Shown here piece after piece: positions 30,166 to 39,419 of a stretch of 64,000 bases of DNA. The position numbers and the translations under genes were made by a program. Origin of the DNA: Trichomonas vaginalis G3 (lineage: Eukaryota > Parabasalia > Trichomonadida > Trichomonadidae); the NCBI RefSeq assembly GCF_026262505.1, contig NC_067207.1, positions 12,368,082 to 12,432,081 on the forward strand. Reading direction: 5' to 3'. Under the pieces are notes generated by a model. That model made no database searches. It was not told where the DNA came from and saw only the letters and a list, made by a program, of their open reading frames with translations. Each line of letters opens with the position of its first letter. Positions within the stretch are counted from its first letter, which is position 1.

Positions 30166-31320
30166 GTTTGTTCTTGAACTGACTTCTCTCCGTCAAATAT
30201 TGACAGTACGCCAGTTTTGACATAATATTGTAAGATAAACTTACCTTTAGAAATATCTGTAAGTTTTGAAGTTATATTTTTGTCTGCTTCAAGAACTTTC
30301 ACCATTTTCAGTTATACCAACTTTCTTTGCTTTATGAAAATATTTAGTTCAGCAAGACTGCTATTCTATAACATTTACCATTGTTTGTATAAAGAACTAT
30401 TCTGTCAATGTATTTGTATTGTTTGTGTGTGTAAACTTTGTTCTGCTTCAATTCGAAGAGATACTCGAATACGTCCATCTTTTTATTCTAAGTAAAATGT
30501 CATTTCCGAAAAATAGAAGCGTAAGTGTTTCAAAGGTTTAATGGCGGTGGCAGATGTGAAGTTAAATTCACCAACTCAAACAAACAGTCAAAGTGTTATT
30601 GTCAATGTCAAAGACAGAGATGTTGAAGTGGGGAAACCATACGAAGACAAAGATGGTATAACAATTGTTCCTGTAAAGAACAACCAACATATCCTGAAGT
30701 TAGCAGAGACTTAAGTTCTGTTGCAGATATTCGAAACGACTACCAACAACTGAAAGACAAACTTCAAACTCAGGAGAAGATTTGTCAAGCTTTAAGTATA
30801 TGTTAAACTTGGTCGAACACAACCCTGTAAAAGTGAACTCATATGTCATTGCACCTCATGAAGTCTTGAAAGAACTATTGAAACTTTTGACAGAGGCAGA
30901 CGATATAAACATCAAAGAAATAGAACCCGACATTAGTTGCTGTGGTGTTTCATATAATGTCATTGACAAGATATACGTTATGAAAGGAGGTGAAACGTTG
31001 AACTTAAAGTATAGTTTCCCAGACGTTATAAAAATATTTGACGACCACAACATTTCATTAAAGTTTATTTGCTAAGTAAAAATGTCAAAACTTCTTGAAA
31101 GATGTTTGAAGAAAAATAATATAGACTTTATTTCATGTAAAGGACTTTACACACTTTTGAACGATATGAAAGACCCTGTTTTGTTTGTTCGTGTAGACAA
31201 AGGAAAGTTCTATGTTTTACAAAATATTTGAACTTCTTAGACAGAGAACTTCAAGAAACGCCATGTGAAAGTTTAGATGAAGTTCTTCTCCACTTTCAGA
31301 AAAACTTTTAAATATATATA
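30166..31320 (+). pseudogene. Decayed small genes downstream of the capsid gene
   Basis: The first ~375 bp hold nothing clear. After that come several short frames in the element's style (30541-30714, 30782-31075, 31082-31231), such as MSKLLERCLKKNNIDFIS. I recognise no family; they are small element genes, some probably broken. Confidence 0.4.
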
Positions 31321-32135
31321 AATGGCAGAAGACATAATGGTTTACTATTACGACTAAAAACCCTGGGTCATATAATTCTATAACAACAAACTTACAAAGT
31401 CCTCAAGGACGATATGTAATAACCTTAAACACATGAGACTAAAGCCTGTTTTGCTCTTTTGAACACCAGAAGACTTTATATGTTGTGAATGGTAAAAATA
31501 CTCCTTTGAAGATACTTACTCAGATATACCACCAACAGGTTTTGTTGACTTTTAATACTTTAAGTACGGTGTAACATGTGCTGCAACTAGAGCAGGTTTC
31601 ATTATGTTTGGATGTCCGACTGAGTTTACTATAAACGATATGAGCTATAATACAAAACTTATTTCTGGTTTTTACTACCAACAGTTTCCTATAACAGGAA
31701 AGGTGTCATACAAGGAATGTCTATTCATTGACATTAAGCACACCAACTTATATATTGTTTCAAACTTAGGTTCAAAGTGTTATTCGAATGTCGACAGAAA
31801 CTATTATGACCAAAAGATACTTATGCGTATAAACAATACTTTCTCTGCTGGTTTGCCTATTGTTCATTCGAATGCAGAATTTTCAAACCTTAGTGAACTC
31901 AAACACTTTGCCAAGTATAACGTTGACATTAGTTGACGCAAACTTTGTTCCTGTAAAACTTTTATGTCCTATGTATTTGTCAATGACGGCAGAAAGTTTC
32001 GAATTGGAAGATGCAACTGGTGAAAGTATTGTATTACAAGAACAACTTCAACAACAAATAGCTCAAGAACAACAAATGCACAAATGGAACAACAAAGTCA
32101 AGAATAAAAAAATAATATTTTTTTTATTCTTATAA
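31321..32135 (+). pseudogene. Penton/minor-capsid-like remnant
   Basis: Pieces here have beta-rich patterns (LFIDIKHTNLYIVSNLG; TLVDANFVPVKLLCPMYLS). The second resembles the final strands of the single-jelly-roll minor capsid (penton) proteins of Polintons, which tend to end with 'D-N-x-P-v-K-L-L-x-P-M-x-L'. It lies just downstream of the capsid gene, as expected. Broken, with a few breaks. Confidence 0.45.
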
Positions 32136-32137
32136 AA

Positions 32138-33369
32138 ATGTACAGAATAGATGTTTCAGATTTTTATGACTTCCAAGCATTCAGAAATATGTGTCCATTT
32201 CGAGACTATAACAAAGCAGTCGAGAATTTGAAACGTTTAGTCATTTATGTCGACTCTGCCCCAGAATGTTATGTTATGAAAGAATGGGATGTAGTCTTTA
32301 ACAAACCTAAAGCGACAATAGTTTCAGAACAAGAATGTAGACAGAAACTTAAGAAAATAAAAGTCGTACAAGTTGGCATGAAGATGTTAGATGCTTGGGA
32401 TATCTTATTGTCAAAACTTGAAGATTTTTCAGTTCGTGGTATAAAGTTTTATACACCTTCTCCAAACTTCTATTCTATCTTCATTGGATATAAATATGAA
32501 CAAGTAGAATGGAAAGAAAATATTATAGAAGCTTGGTTAGACCATGTCAAAGAAATTATATGCAATGGAAACGAAAAGGTTTATGAGTATATCTTATGTT
32601 GGTTTGCAAATATCTTACAACATCCAAGTGCTAAAAATGAAACTGCTCTCATTATAATTGGAAAACAAGGAACAGGTAAGAATACTTTCTTTACAGATAT
32701 CTTGTGCAAACTGTTAGAAGGTTATTCGAATCCGAATATGACAAACTTAGAAAACATCTGCGGTAAATTTAACTCTTCAATTGAGAATATGAAACTTATA
32801 GTTTGCAATGAACTTCAAAGTATAGATACAACAAAAGTTTTGAACTCAGATGCTTTGAAGAGTCTTATAACAGACAAAGTTGGGTTGTTGAAAGAAGTAT
32901 AAAGACCAAAGAGTTTGTGAAAATGTTGCAAACTTCATTATGGTTTCAAACAATGTTGTTCCGATGAAGTTAGAAAGTTCTGACAGAAGATATGTAGTTG
33001 TCAGAACGTCAGATTCTCATATGCAAGATACAGAATATTTTGACGACTTAGCAGAAACTTTGACATCTGACTTTTACAACCACTTGTTCTCATATTTCAT
33101 GACATTAGATATTTAAGTTCAATCCAAGACAAATTCCACATACCGAAGAGAGACAAACATTGTTAGAAGCAAACAAGAGTGTATATGAACTGTTCATAGA
33201 TGAAACTGACTTTGTGTCATTAGATGAAAGGTCATTGTACGATTCGTATAAACAATATTGTCAAGAATATGGTTATATGGCAGCGTCTAAACGTACATTC
33301 TTGGCAAATGTCAAAAGTCTTTTAGACGTACAGAATGGTGTATATACAAAGAAAAATTTTTCTGAGTAA
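32138..33369 (+). pseudogene. Superfamily 3 helicase (D5-like), broken
   Basis: Shows the SF3 Walker A motif IIGKQGTGKNTFF and a Walker B-like KLIVCNEL, in the arrangement of the viral D5/SF3 replicative helicases, followed by a C-terminal region typical of that family. Such helicases unwind DNA at replication. Broken, two or three breaks. Confidence 0.8.
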
Positions 33370-33405
33370 ATTTTAAAAAAAATATTTTTTTATCCGATAG
33401 AAAAG

Positions 33406-33823
33406 ATGACGAAATTCATCTCAGTAAACAAGTACATGTCAGGACTTAAAGAAGAACTAGACCCATTCACATATTTGAATGTTTACTTCTACCATTTTGA
33501 AAAGTCTTCATTCAGCAAAGTTTGGAACATCGAACCAGTTAAGTTTGCTATTGTGACTAAAAATGGTGCGAAATTTGAAGACTTAGACATAGAAGGTTTG
33601 TTAACAGTCAAAGAAAGTTTTGACAGAAGGTTCTCAAACCTTAAAGAAGGCAAAGCATACAAACTTGTTTATACCTTATGAACCAAAGAAAGCAGACGAC
33701 TATGAATATTATGAGTCTAAGATAGTTGAAGTTCAAGGTAAATTGGGTAAAAAGATTTTAGAGTCTAAGCCAGTGTTTACTCCTAAAGAGGAAGAGATTG
33801 ACATTGACCCAGAAATGTTCTAA
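33406..33823 (+). pseudogene. Small element gene, unknown, broken
   Basis: Begins MTKFISVNKYMSGLKEEL after an AT-rich promoter-like run and ends in an acidic tail (EEEIDIDPEMF). No family recognised. About one break. Confidence 0.5.
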
Positions 33824-33895
33824 AAATAAAATTTTATTTTTACATGTCAAATTTCTTTTTCTCTGGAACTGGTTCAGGTTCTTTCTTCTCTTCTT

Positions 33896-34291
33896 CTACT
33901 TTCTTTCTTTCTTTTCTCTCTTCTTCTTTTCTGGTGGAGTTATGTCAAATTTGGCGCAACCATATTTATGTAAAAGTTCTTTGTCCTTTAATAGCTCTTC
34001 TATTCTGTTTTCTATTTCATCTTCAAGAACAGCGCATGTGTCTTCTTTGCATTCTAAGAACTTTTGTTGGACTTCATCTTTCCAATCGGCGTCATCTCTG
34101 TCAACAAGTCTGTCATTGACAAATTTTAAGACTGCTCTGCTTAATGTTTTATGGTTCTTGTCATATTCCCAGAAACAGAACTTTAGAACAAATTCACCTT
34201 TCTTGTTTACACTATGTAAGATTTTATGGTCGACAGATGTTTTGCTGTCAAAAAGTTTGTCTCGAATATAGATAGCGAAATCGCTAGACAT
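33896..34291 (-). CDS. Small element protein, 131 aa, unknown
   Basis: Starts MSSDFAIYIRDKLF and ends with a run of Lys/Glu (EKKKREKKERK). Helical, charged, not recognised. It is divergent to the packaging ATPase region with only 35 bp between the two starts (TCTAAAAGATAAAATTTTAA type sequence), so the two share a promoter. Confidence 0.65.
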   Translation of the reverse strand: MSSDFAIYIRDKLFDSKTSVDHKILHSVNKKGEFVLKFCFWEYDKNHKTLSRAVLKFVNDRLVDRDDADWKDEVQQKFLECKEDTCAVLEDEIENRIEELLKDKELLHKYGCAKFDITPPEKKKREKKERK

Positions 34292-34326
34292 TTTCTAAAA
34301 GATAAAATTTTAATTTTTCTAAAAAT

Positions 34327-35200
34327 ATGTTAGAAAAAAAGTTTGCTGACATTGACAAGAAATTTGAGAATGTTTTAAACAAGAACAAGAGGAAGTTAGA
34401 AAATGCTCAGATAAAGCCTATACATGACAAGTTCTTATTTGCTCAGAATGGTATAACAGGTCTAATTGCACCACCTGGGTCGGGTAAGACTTTCACTTAT
34501 CTTAAATGGCTGCACAACAACAAGAACTAGATGAGAAGAACCCATTCTATGAGTTAGTAGTCATTTGTAGTACTTCTGGTCAATTTGACCAAACCGTCAA
34601 TTCGTTCAAAGATATTATAAAGAAGTCTAAGTTAGTATGTATAAAAGACTCTGAGTTGTTAGATTGGATAAAGAAGTACCAAAGAAGAGTTTTGAAGTAT
34701 AATGCTATAAATGAGTATATAAATTCTAAGTTCAAGACCCAAATGAGGAAATGCAGAGAATATTAGAGAAGAAACACTTCAGAAACAAACAGAAAGAGAT
34801 AGAATACATTTCGAAGAAATTGCAATCTTACGATTGGAAAACGTACCCTCATAGATGTCTTCTTATCTTAGATGATTTCGCCTCTCATCCTTTGTTAAAG
34901 AACAGAGAACAAGATATGTGTCGAATTCTTAAGAAGCTCAGACACTTTAACATCTCAGTTGTCATTTGTGTACAGACAGCAAAGAGTTTAAGTAAGGATG
35001 TTAAAAGAATACTTACTGACATTATACTTTTCCCCGGATTGTCCGAAGACGATTTCATGGAACTTATGAAAGAGTCCATGGCAGGTAAGTTTGACAGACA
35101 TGAACTCTGGGAGAAGTATAAAGTCATACAAGACCCTCATACTTCTTTCAGAATTCATATCTACGCAAACAAAGTTCAAATTGTAAAAAGTCAAGCTTGA
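34327..35200 (+). pseudogene. A32-type packaging ATPase (FtsK/HerA superfamily), broken
   Basis: Contains Walker A LIAPPGSGKTFTYLK, Walker B CLLILDDFASHP and a downstream ICVQTAKSLSKD segment with the sensor-like Gln, the signature of the poxvirus A32/Polinton genome-packaging ATPases. These pump DNA into the capsid. Broken, about two breaks. Confidence 0.85.
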
Positions 35201-35216
35201 AAAATAAAGAGTTCAT

Positions 35217-36056
35217 TTACTCTGCTTGTTTGAAGTTGTCAAAATACTCTGTTATTTTTTCCTTCAGTAGCGGTAAGTCTTCTTTGAAGGTAAGTATTGT
35301 ACAACCTTTCATATCATAGTGTGTTTGAGGTAACGTATCTTGAACTATTTGTTTCACATCTTCATTTGGGGTCATTGAAATCGGTAAGTTTTCGCGATAG
35401 AACCAATTTCTGTCAGATTTGTAAATCTTAGCAAGGTCGTAAAAGCTTTTGTTGTTTCTTCTGACTAAATGCAACATAACCATATCTTTATCTTCTTCAT
35501 TTTCCAACTCTTCAGTATAAATCATATACTTATAGTTCTTTTCCTTTCCTTTTGGTACCGAACGTGGTATTCTTTTCTGAATGCTTTTGTCTTTTGCTTC
35601 AAGCTTGTTTTCCATCTCTTCACGTTCTTGTCTATGAATTTCGTCAAGAAGTCTGTAAATATACCAAGCATAACGAGGCGAAGCCCACATTGCAACAGCA
35701 TTTACAAGAAGTCTATGTACATAATATCCTCTCAAACCGTTTGGCAATTTTTCACGATTTTCATAGAGTTTTGGCGACTGGGGTTTTTTACCTACTCGCT
35801 GTTCTTCACTGTTTTCAGAAAAAAGTATGTCTCGCTGTGCTTCGCTCAAAAGTTCTTGTGTGCTTTGGTTCCTAAACCAGTCTTTAGGAAGCTTAGTATC
35901 TGGAGCATAACATGCTGTCAAAATACTTTGCATTTGGTACATATCGTCTTTGACCGAACAAATGAGACGGAGTTGTTTGTTAAACTGTATGTACTCATAT
36001 TCTTCATTTATAGCTTCATGGACTATAACTGTTGTTGTGTTCTCTGTTGTTGACAT
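35217..36056 (-). CDS. KilA-N domain protein
   Basis: A 279-residue protein from the ATG at 36056 (MSTTENTTTV). Residues about 95-140 hold the KilA-N signature (RGYYVHRLLVNAVAMWASPR then YAWYIYRLLDEI), a DNA-binding fold common in large DNA viruses and phages. Before it (about 15-90) is an AntA/Bro-like region. After a coiled-coil linker (about 140-175) a C-terminal domain (about 180-265) carries YKYMIYTEE and LHLVRRNNKSFYDLAKIYKS. A regulatory role in the virus-like cycle is likely. Looks whole. An 86-bp piece of its coding sequence is repeated upstream at 36174-36259. Confidence 0.85.
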   Translation of the reverse strand: MSTTENTTTVIVHEAINEEYEYIQFNKQLRLICSVKDDMYQMQSILTACYAPDTKLPKDWFRNQSTQELLSEAQRDILFSENSEEQRVGKKPQSPKLYENREKLPNGLRGYYVHRLLVNAVAMWASPRYAWYIYRLLDEIHRQEREEMENKLEAKDKSIQKRIPRSVPKGKEKNYKYMIYTEELENEEDKDMVMLHLVRRNNKSFYDLAKIYKSDRNWFYRENLPISMTPNEDVKQIVQDTLPQTHYDMKGCTILTFKEDLPLLKEKITEYFDNFKQAE

Positions 36057-36059
36057 TAC

Positions 36060-36122
36060 TGTCTTTACATACAAAATAAAAAAAAATAAATAAAAATAAA
36101 ACTAACTTTATTTTTTCTATCT
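36060..36122 (-). promoter_or_regulatory. Promoter-like box (AATAAAGTTAGTTTTA + T/A run), copy 1
   Basis: Read on the minus strand: AAAAAATAAAGTTAGTTTTA, then a long T-rich tract and TTGTATGTAAAG before the KilA-N ATG. Nearly the same box is at 37774-37832 and 38120-38185, and before the primase gene of the second element (63078-63127). Confidence 0.6.
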
Positions 36123-36173
36123 TATGAAAATTCATGAAATTTGGTCATTTTTCAATAAAAATATATTTTATGT

Positions 36174-36259
36174 GAAGCCCACATTGCTACAGCATTTACA
36201 AGAAGTCTATGTACATAATATCCTCTCAAACCGTTTGGCAATTTTTCACGATTTTCATA
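36174..36259 (+). repeat. 86-bp duplicate of an internal KilA-N gene segment
   Basis: Matches 35680-35765, inside the KilA-N coding region, at all but one of 86 positions and in the same orientation. It lies in the non-coding interval upstream of that gene. Confidence 0.93.
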
Positions 36260-36425
36260 CGGAATCTCTTCTCTCGGTTTTCCGAGGGAAGCAAGCATAT
36301 GAGGAAATACATGAAATTTGGTCATTTTTCATCAAAAATAATGTTTAGGTGAAGAGGTGAGATTTCACCTGTTTTTTCACCTAATTTTTCACCTCAGTTA
36401 TTTTATAAGCGTTTTACATGGTAAA

Positions 36426-36690
36426 CGTTATTTTTACATTATGACACGAAGTGAAGATTTGCACTTCGTCAAATTTTATAAAAAATTAGCGTTATTTTTA
36501 CATTATGACACGAAGTGAAGATTTGCACTTCGTCAAATTTTATAAAAAATTAGCGTTATTTTTACATTATGACACGAAGTGAAGATTTGCACTTCGTCAA
36601 ATTTTATAAAAAATTAGCGTTATTTTTACATTATGACACGAAGTGAAGATTTGCACTTCGTCAAATTTTATAAAAAATTAGCGTTATTTT
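36426..36690 (+). repeat. 64-bp tandem repeat, 4 copies, each with a hairpin
   Basis: Units begin at 36426, 36490, 36554 and 36618, then a partial one. Each has the palindrome CACGAAGTG-AAGATTTG-CACTTCGTC and flanking CGTTATTTTTACATTATGA. The same hairpin recurs at 37968-37995 and near 38076-38102. Confidence 0.93.
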
Positions 36691-36931
36691 TGGAATTTTG
36701 TGAAAACTCTCAACGGTTTGACACATGCCATATGCCATTTTACTCAGAATTTTGTGCTGAATTCAGCAAAAATAATGTTTATGTTAACATGTTAGATCTA
36801 ACACGTTTTCTAACATCTTTTCTAACATAACTATTTACAAGCGTTTTAACATGGTATATGTTGCGATGGTTCATGACTTTAAACAGTTTTGTAGCTTCTA
36901 TTTCTTCTTTTTAGTACATCGAATGTTTTAA

Positions 36932-37027
36932 CTATGCCGAAGGTTTCTTTATACTTCTTCTGACGTCAGATAATAGGAAATCGTCAGCAGTTGGATAGTT
37001 TTTGTTCAGAAATGCTAACATGTCCAT
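36932..37027 (-). CDS. Possible 31-aa element peptide
   Basis: MDMLAFLNKNYPTADDFLLS then a basic end (RRSIKKPSA). It follows the zinc-ribbon gene on the same strand after a 17-codon frame that overlaps that gene's stop (ATGA). Short, so uncertain. Confidence 0.35.
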   Translation of the reverse strand: MDMLAFLNKNYPTADDFLLSDVRRSIKKPSA

Positions 37028-37078
37028 TTTATTCTGCTGGCTTTTCTGCTTCTTTCTTTAAGTCTGCATAGTCGTTTC

Positions 37079-37423
37079 TCATTCTTCTATCTCTTTGACG
37101 GAGTAGTTATATTTCCTAATTGCTGCCTTACATTTTGAACATTGCGGGTTCATTTTTGCGTTATACATTGAAATAAAACCAGCTAAAACAACTAAAGCGT
37201 CAATTGCTCTCTTCATCTCAAACATAGCGGGTCTTATTTGTTTGTTCCATACTTTGCCTCTTCTATCTTTATCTCTTATCTGCCATACACATTTTGCAAC
37301 TAATGAAACAAAGTTGTCGTAGGTCTTAAATTCTTCAGATTTATATATGTCAGAAATATTTTTTATAACCATGTCGCAATCTTTGTCCATAACTTTATGG
37401 TTGCAATGAAAACAGGAATTCAT
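37079..37423 (-). CDS. Small element protein with split CxxC zinc-binding pairs
   Basis: A 114-residue protein with CFHC near the N-terminus (residues 4-7) and CSKC near the C-terminus (about 96-99), separated by a helical region with a conserved-looking WQIRDKDRRGK. The two pairs could together bind one zinc. Family not recognised. Read from the ATG at 37423; its stop overlaps the ATG of a tiny downstream frame. Confidence 0.65.
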   Translation of the reverse strand: MNSCFHCNHKVMDKDCDMVIKNISDIYKSEEFKTYDNFVSLVAKCVWQIRDKDRRGKVWNKQIRPAMFEMKRAIDALVVLAGFISMYNAKMNPQCSKCKAAIRKYNYSVKEIEE

Positions 37424-37462
37424 AATTTACTTTACGTATGAATTTCTTTAATTTCTACTGAG

Positions 37463-37773
37463 TCAGTTGGTTTCAACTTCAATTTCGTCGAATTCAGGAA
37501 TAGTGAGTTTTTGTTGTTGGATTTCAGGTAGTTTAGGCAAATGGTCAATAATGTCCTGCATTTCATAAAGATATTCTTCATTTGTTTCATCTTTCGCACT
37601 ACAGTCTAAATTACTTGTTAAAAGTTCTTGCTTTATCTCTCTGGATTTCTGTTTCAAAAGTATATGAAGAAGGAATGAAGCTTTTCATTTCTACTAACAT
37701 AGATGTTGGATTCATGACTAACGAAGTTTGGTGCTGTTGTTTTGAATTGTTGTTGTGCGATTGTTGAAATCAT
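37463..37773 (-). pseudogene. Small acidic element gene, broken
   Basis: Begins MISTIAQQQFKTTAPN directly after the promoter-like box copy 2 and ends LPEIQQQKLTIPEFDEIEVE. Not recognised. About one break. Confidence 0.45.
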
Positions 37774-37832
37774 ATCTTTTATACAAAATAAAAAAATAAT
37801 AAAAATAAAACTAACTTTTTTTTTTTTCTTAA
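37774..37832 (-). promoter_or_regulatory. Promoter-like box, copy 2
   Basis: Minus strand AAAAGTTAGTTTTATTTTTA then TTTTGTATAAAAGAT immediately before an ATG. See copy 1 at 36060-36122. Confidence 0.6.
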
Positions 37833-37923
37833 GGAAATTCATGAAAATTCACGAGGGTAGAAAAGTGGTTAGAAAACGTGTTAGATCTAACCATCTACCC
37901 GACATTCTCGTCAAATACAAAAA

Positions 37924-38137
37924 AATGAAGAATAACTTTCACTTTTTCATTATATAACTGTTATTTTTGACGAAGTGAAGATTTACACTTCGTCAAAAAA
38001 ATCCCTGAAATCATATCTTTTATACAAAAAAATGAAGAATAACTTTCACTTTTTCATTATATAACTGTTATTTTTGACGAAGTGAAGATTTGCACTTCGT
38101 CAAAAAAATCCCTGAAATCATATCTTTTATACAAAAT
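37924..38137 (+). repeat. 107-bp direct repeat, two copies, each with GAAGTG hairpin
   Basis: Copies 37924-38030 and 38031-38137 are nearly identical. Each contains AATGAAGAATAACTTTCAC, the hairpin TGACGAAGTGAAGATTT(A/G)CACTTCGTCA, and the ATCATATCTTTTATACAAAA end of the promoter-like box. Confidence 0.9.
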
Positions 38138-38185
38138 AAAAAAATAAATAAAAATAAAACTAACTTTATTTTTTCTATCTTAAGG
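38120..38185 (-). promoter_or_regulatory. Promoter-like box, copy 3
   Basis: Minus strand AAAAAATAAAGTTAGTTTTA, T-rich tract, TTTTGTATAAAAGATATGAT. No long frame follows this copy, so it may be a duplicated relic. Confidence 0.5.
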
Positions 38186-38204
38186 AAATTCATGAAAATT
38201 CAAG

Positions 38205-38415
38205 AGGGTGAAAAAACAGGTTAGAAATGAGGTTAGATCTAACCTCTTCACCTAAATTATATTTTTGGTGTAAATTTCATTGACTGACTGACTGACTGAC
38301 GGCACAAAGTGGCTTAGCGAAAACATTAATATATAAAATTCATGAAAATTCAAGAGGGTGAAAAAACAGGTGAAAAAAGAGGTGAAATCTCACCTCTTCA
38401 CCTAAATTATATTTT
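38205..38415. repeat. Hairpin-rich spacer with TGAC microsatellite
   Basis: Two copies of a motif with AGAGGGTGAAAAAACAGGT, ending in a palindrome: at 38232 GAGGTTAGATCTAACCTC and at 38370 GAGGTGAAATCTCACCTC, each followed by TTCACCTAAATTATATTTTT. A related one is at 36345-36405. Between them is (TGAC)5 at 38281-38301. Confidence 0.8.
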
Positions 38416-38772
38416 TTGGTCCGGGAACAACTTTCTCTCAATTGGAGCTGTAGCATACTCTTTGCGTAAGCGGTTCAGACCTTCTTCGAAGTCTTGGTCT
38501 CTCTTGGACTGAGATTGGAATTGGAATTGTTGGGGTGGAGCTTGCTGGAACAACCAAGGGTTGGGGAAGTAAGGCATAGGCTGAGGAGGGTAGTTCGGGA
38601 AGCCTTGTGGTGGGTAGTAACCTTGAGGTGGAAATTGGTAGTAATTCGGAGGTACTTGCTGGAACTGAGGTTGCTGAGGAGACTGTTGTGGTTCTTTAGG
38701 TTCCTCTGGTTTGGGAATGGACTGGGTTGGTGGGACGTGGGACATTCGTTTGTGGCTTAACCGTCGGACCAC
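38407..38772 (-). CDS. Pro/Gln-rich element protein
   Basis: A 121-residue protein. After a basic start (MVRRLSHKRMSHVPP) residues 15-90 are Pro, Gln, Tyr and Phe-rich (QGYYPPQGFPNYPPQPMPYF), likely disordered; the end (about 90-121) is a charged helix. Its start codon abuts the 21-bp minisatellite, across which stands the divergent 97-aa gene. Unknown role. Confidence 0.65.
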   Translation of the reverse strand: MVRRLSHKRMSHVPPTQSIPKPEEPKEPQQSPQQPQFQQVPPNYYQFPPQGYYPPQGFPNYPPQPMPYFPNPWLFQQAPPQQFQFQSQSKRDQDFEEGLNRLRKEYATAPIERKLFPDQKI

Positions 38773-38807
38773 AACGATAAAAATCTCTGCTACTAGCAGT
38801 ACTGCTA

Positions 38808-39102
38808 CTGACAGTAGCAGTACTTTTACTGACAGTAGCAGTACTTTTTCTGACAGTAGCAGTACTTTTACTGACAGTAGCAGTACTTTTACTGACAGTA
38901 GCAGTACTTTTACTGACAGTAGCAGTACTTTATCGTCGAAAACCCTCTCAAATTTTCCTTTTTACTGACAGTAGCAGTACTTTTACTGACAGTAGCAGTA
39001 CTTTTACTGACAGTAGCAGTACTTTTACTGACAGTAGCAGTACTTTTACTGACAGTAGCAGTACTTTTACTGACAGTAGCAGTACTTTTACTGACAGTAG
39101 CA
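38808..39102 (+). repeat. 21-bp minisatellite, 6 + 7 copies, in a divergent gene interval
   Basis: The unit AGCAGTACTTTTACTGACAGT (21 bp, counted) occurs about six times at 38808-38933 and seven times at 38960-39102, split by ~27 bp of unique DNA. The array fills nearly all the space between the starts of the 121-aa gene (minus) and the 97-aa gene (plus). Being 21 bp it reads as a 7-residue TDSSSTF repeat in one frame, but no convincing gene contains it. Confidence 0.93.
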
Positions 39103-39396
39103 ATGGTCGAGGTCGAACCTACCGACGAGGCAATTTACCTAATTGAAATTAACGAGCTTGTTAAAGACTTCCTCAGGCAGAATGTAAAAGGCAAGCTTGT
39201 TAACGGTTGGATAACGGGAAGGGCTGCCTTGAATCTCGAGACTTCGACCGGAATTCCAATTCAAATACCAGAAAACACTCCTTTCGACGACATAAAGCAA
39301 GCAAAGAAGGAAGCCATTATAAAGTTCTTTGCCAAGCGTCCTTGGATACTACTTCCAAAACAGAGAGAACCCTTTCCCAAGAATTCCCACATTTAA
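39103..39396 (+). CDS. Small element protein, 97 aa, unknown
   Basis: MVEVEPTDEAIYLIEINELV then a compact alpha/beta-looking domain (NGWITGRAALNLETSTGIPI) and a basic end. The ATG is fused to the last minisatellite unit. Not recognised. Confidence 0.6.
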   Translation: MVEVEPTDEAIYLIEINELVKDFLRQNVKGKLVNGWITGRAALNLETSTGIPIQIPENTPFDDIKQAKKEAIIKFFAKRPWILLPKQREPFPKNSHI

Positions 39397-39419
39397 ATTC
39401 AAATTCGAATAAAAATTTT

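Noticed and set aside
35469-36053. 194-aa plus-strand hydrophobic frame
   Set aside because: Antisense to the KilA-N gene, which has a recognisable domain.
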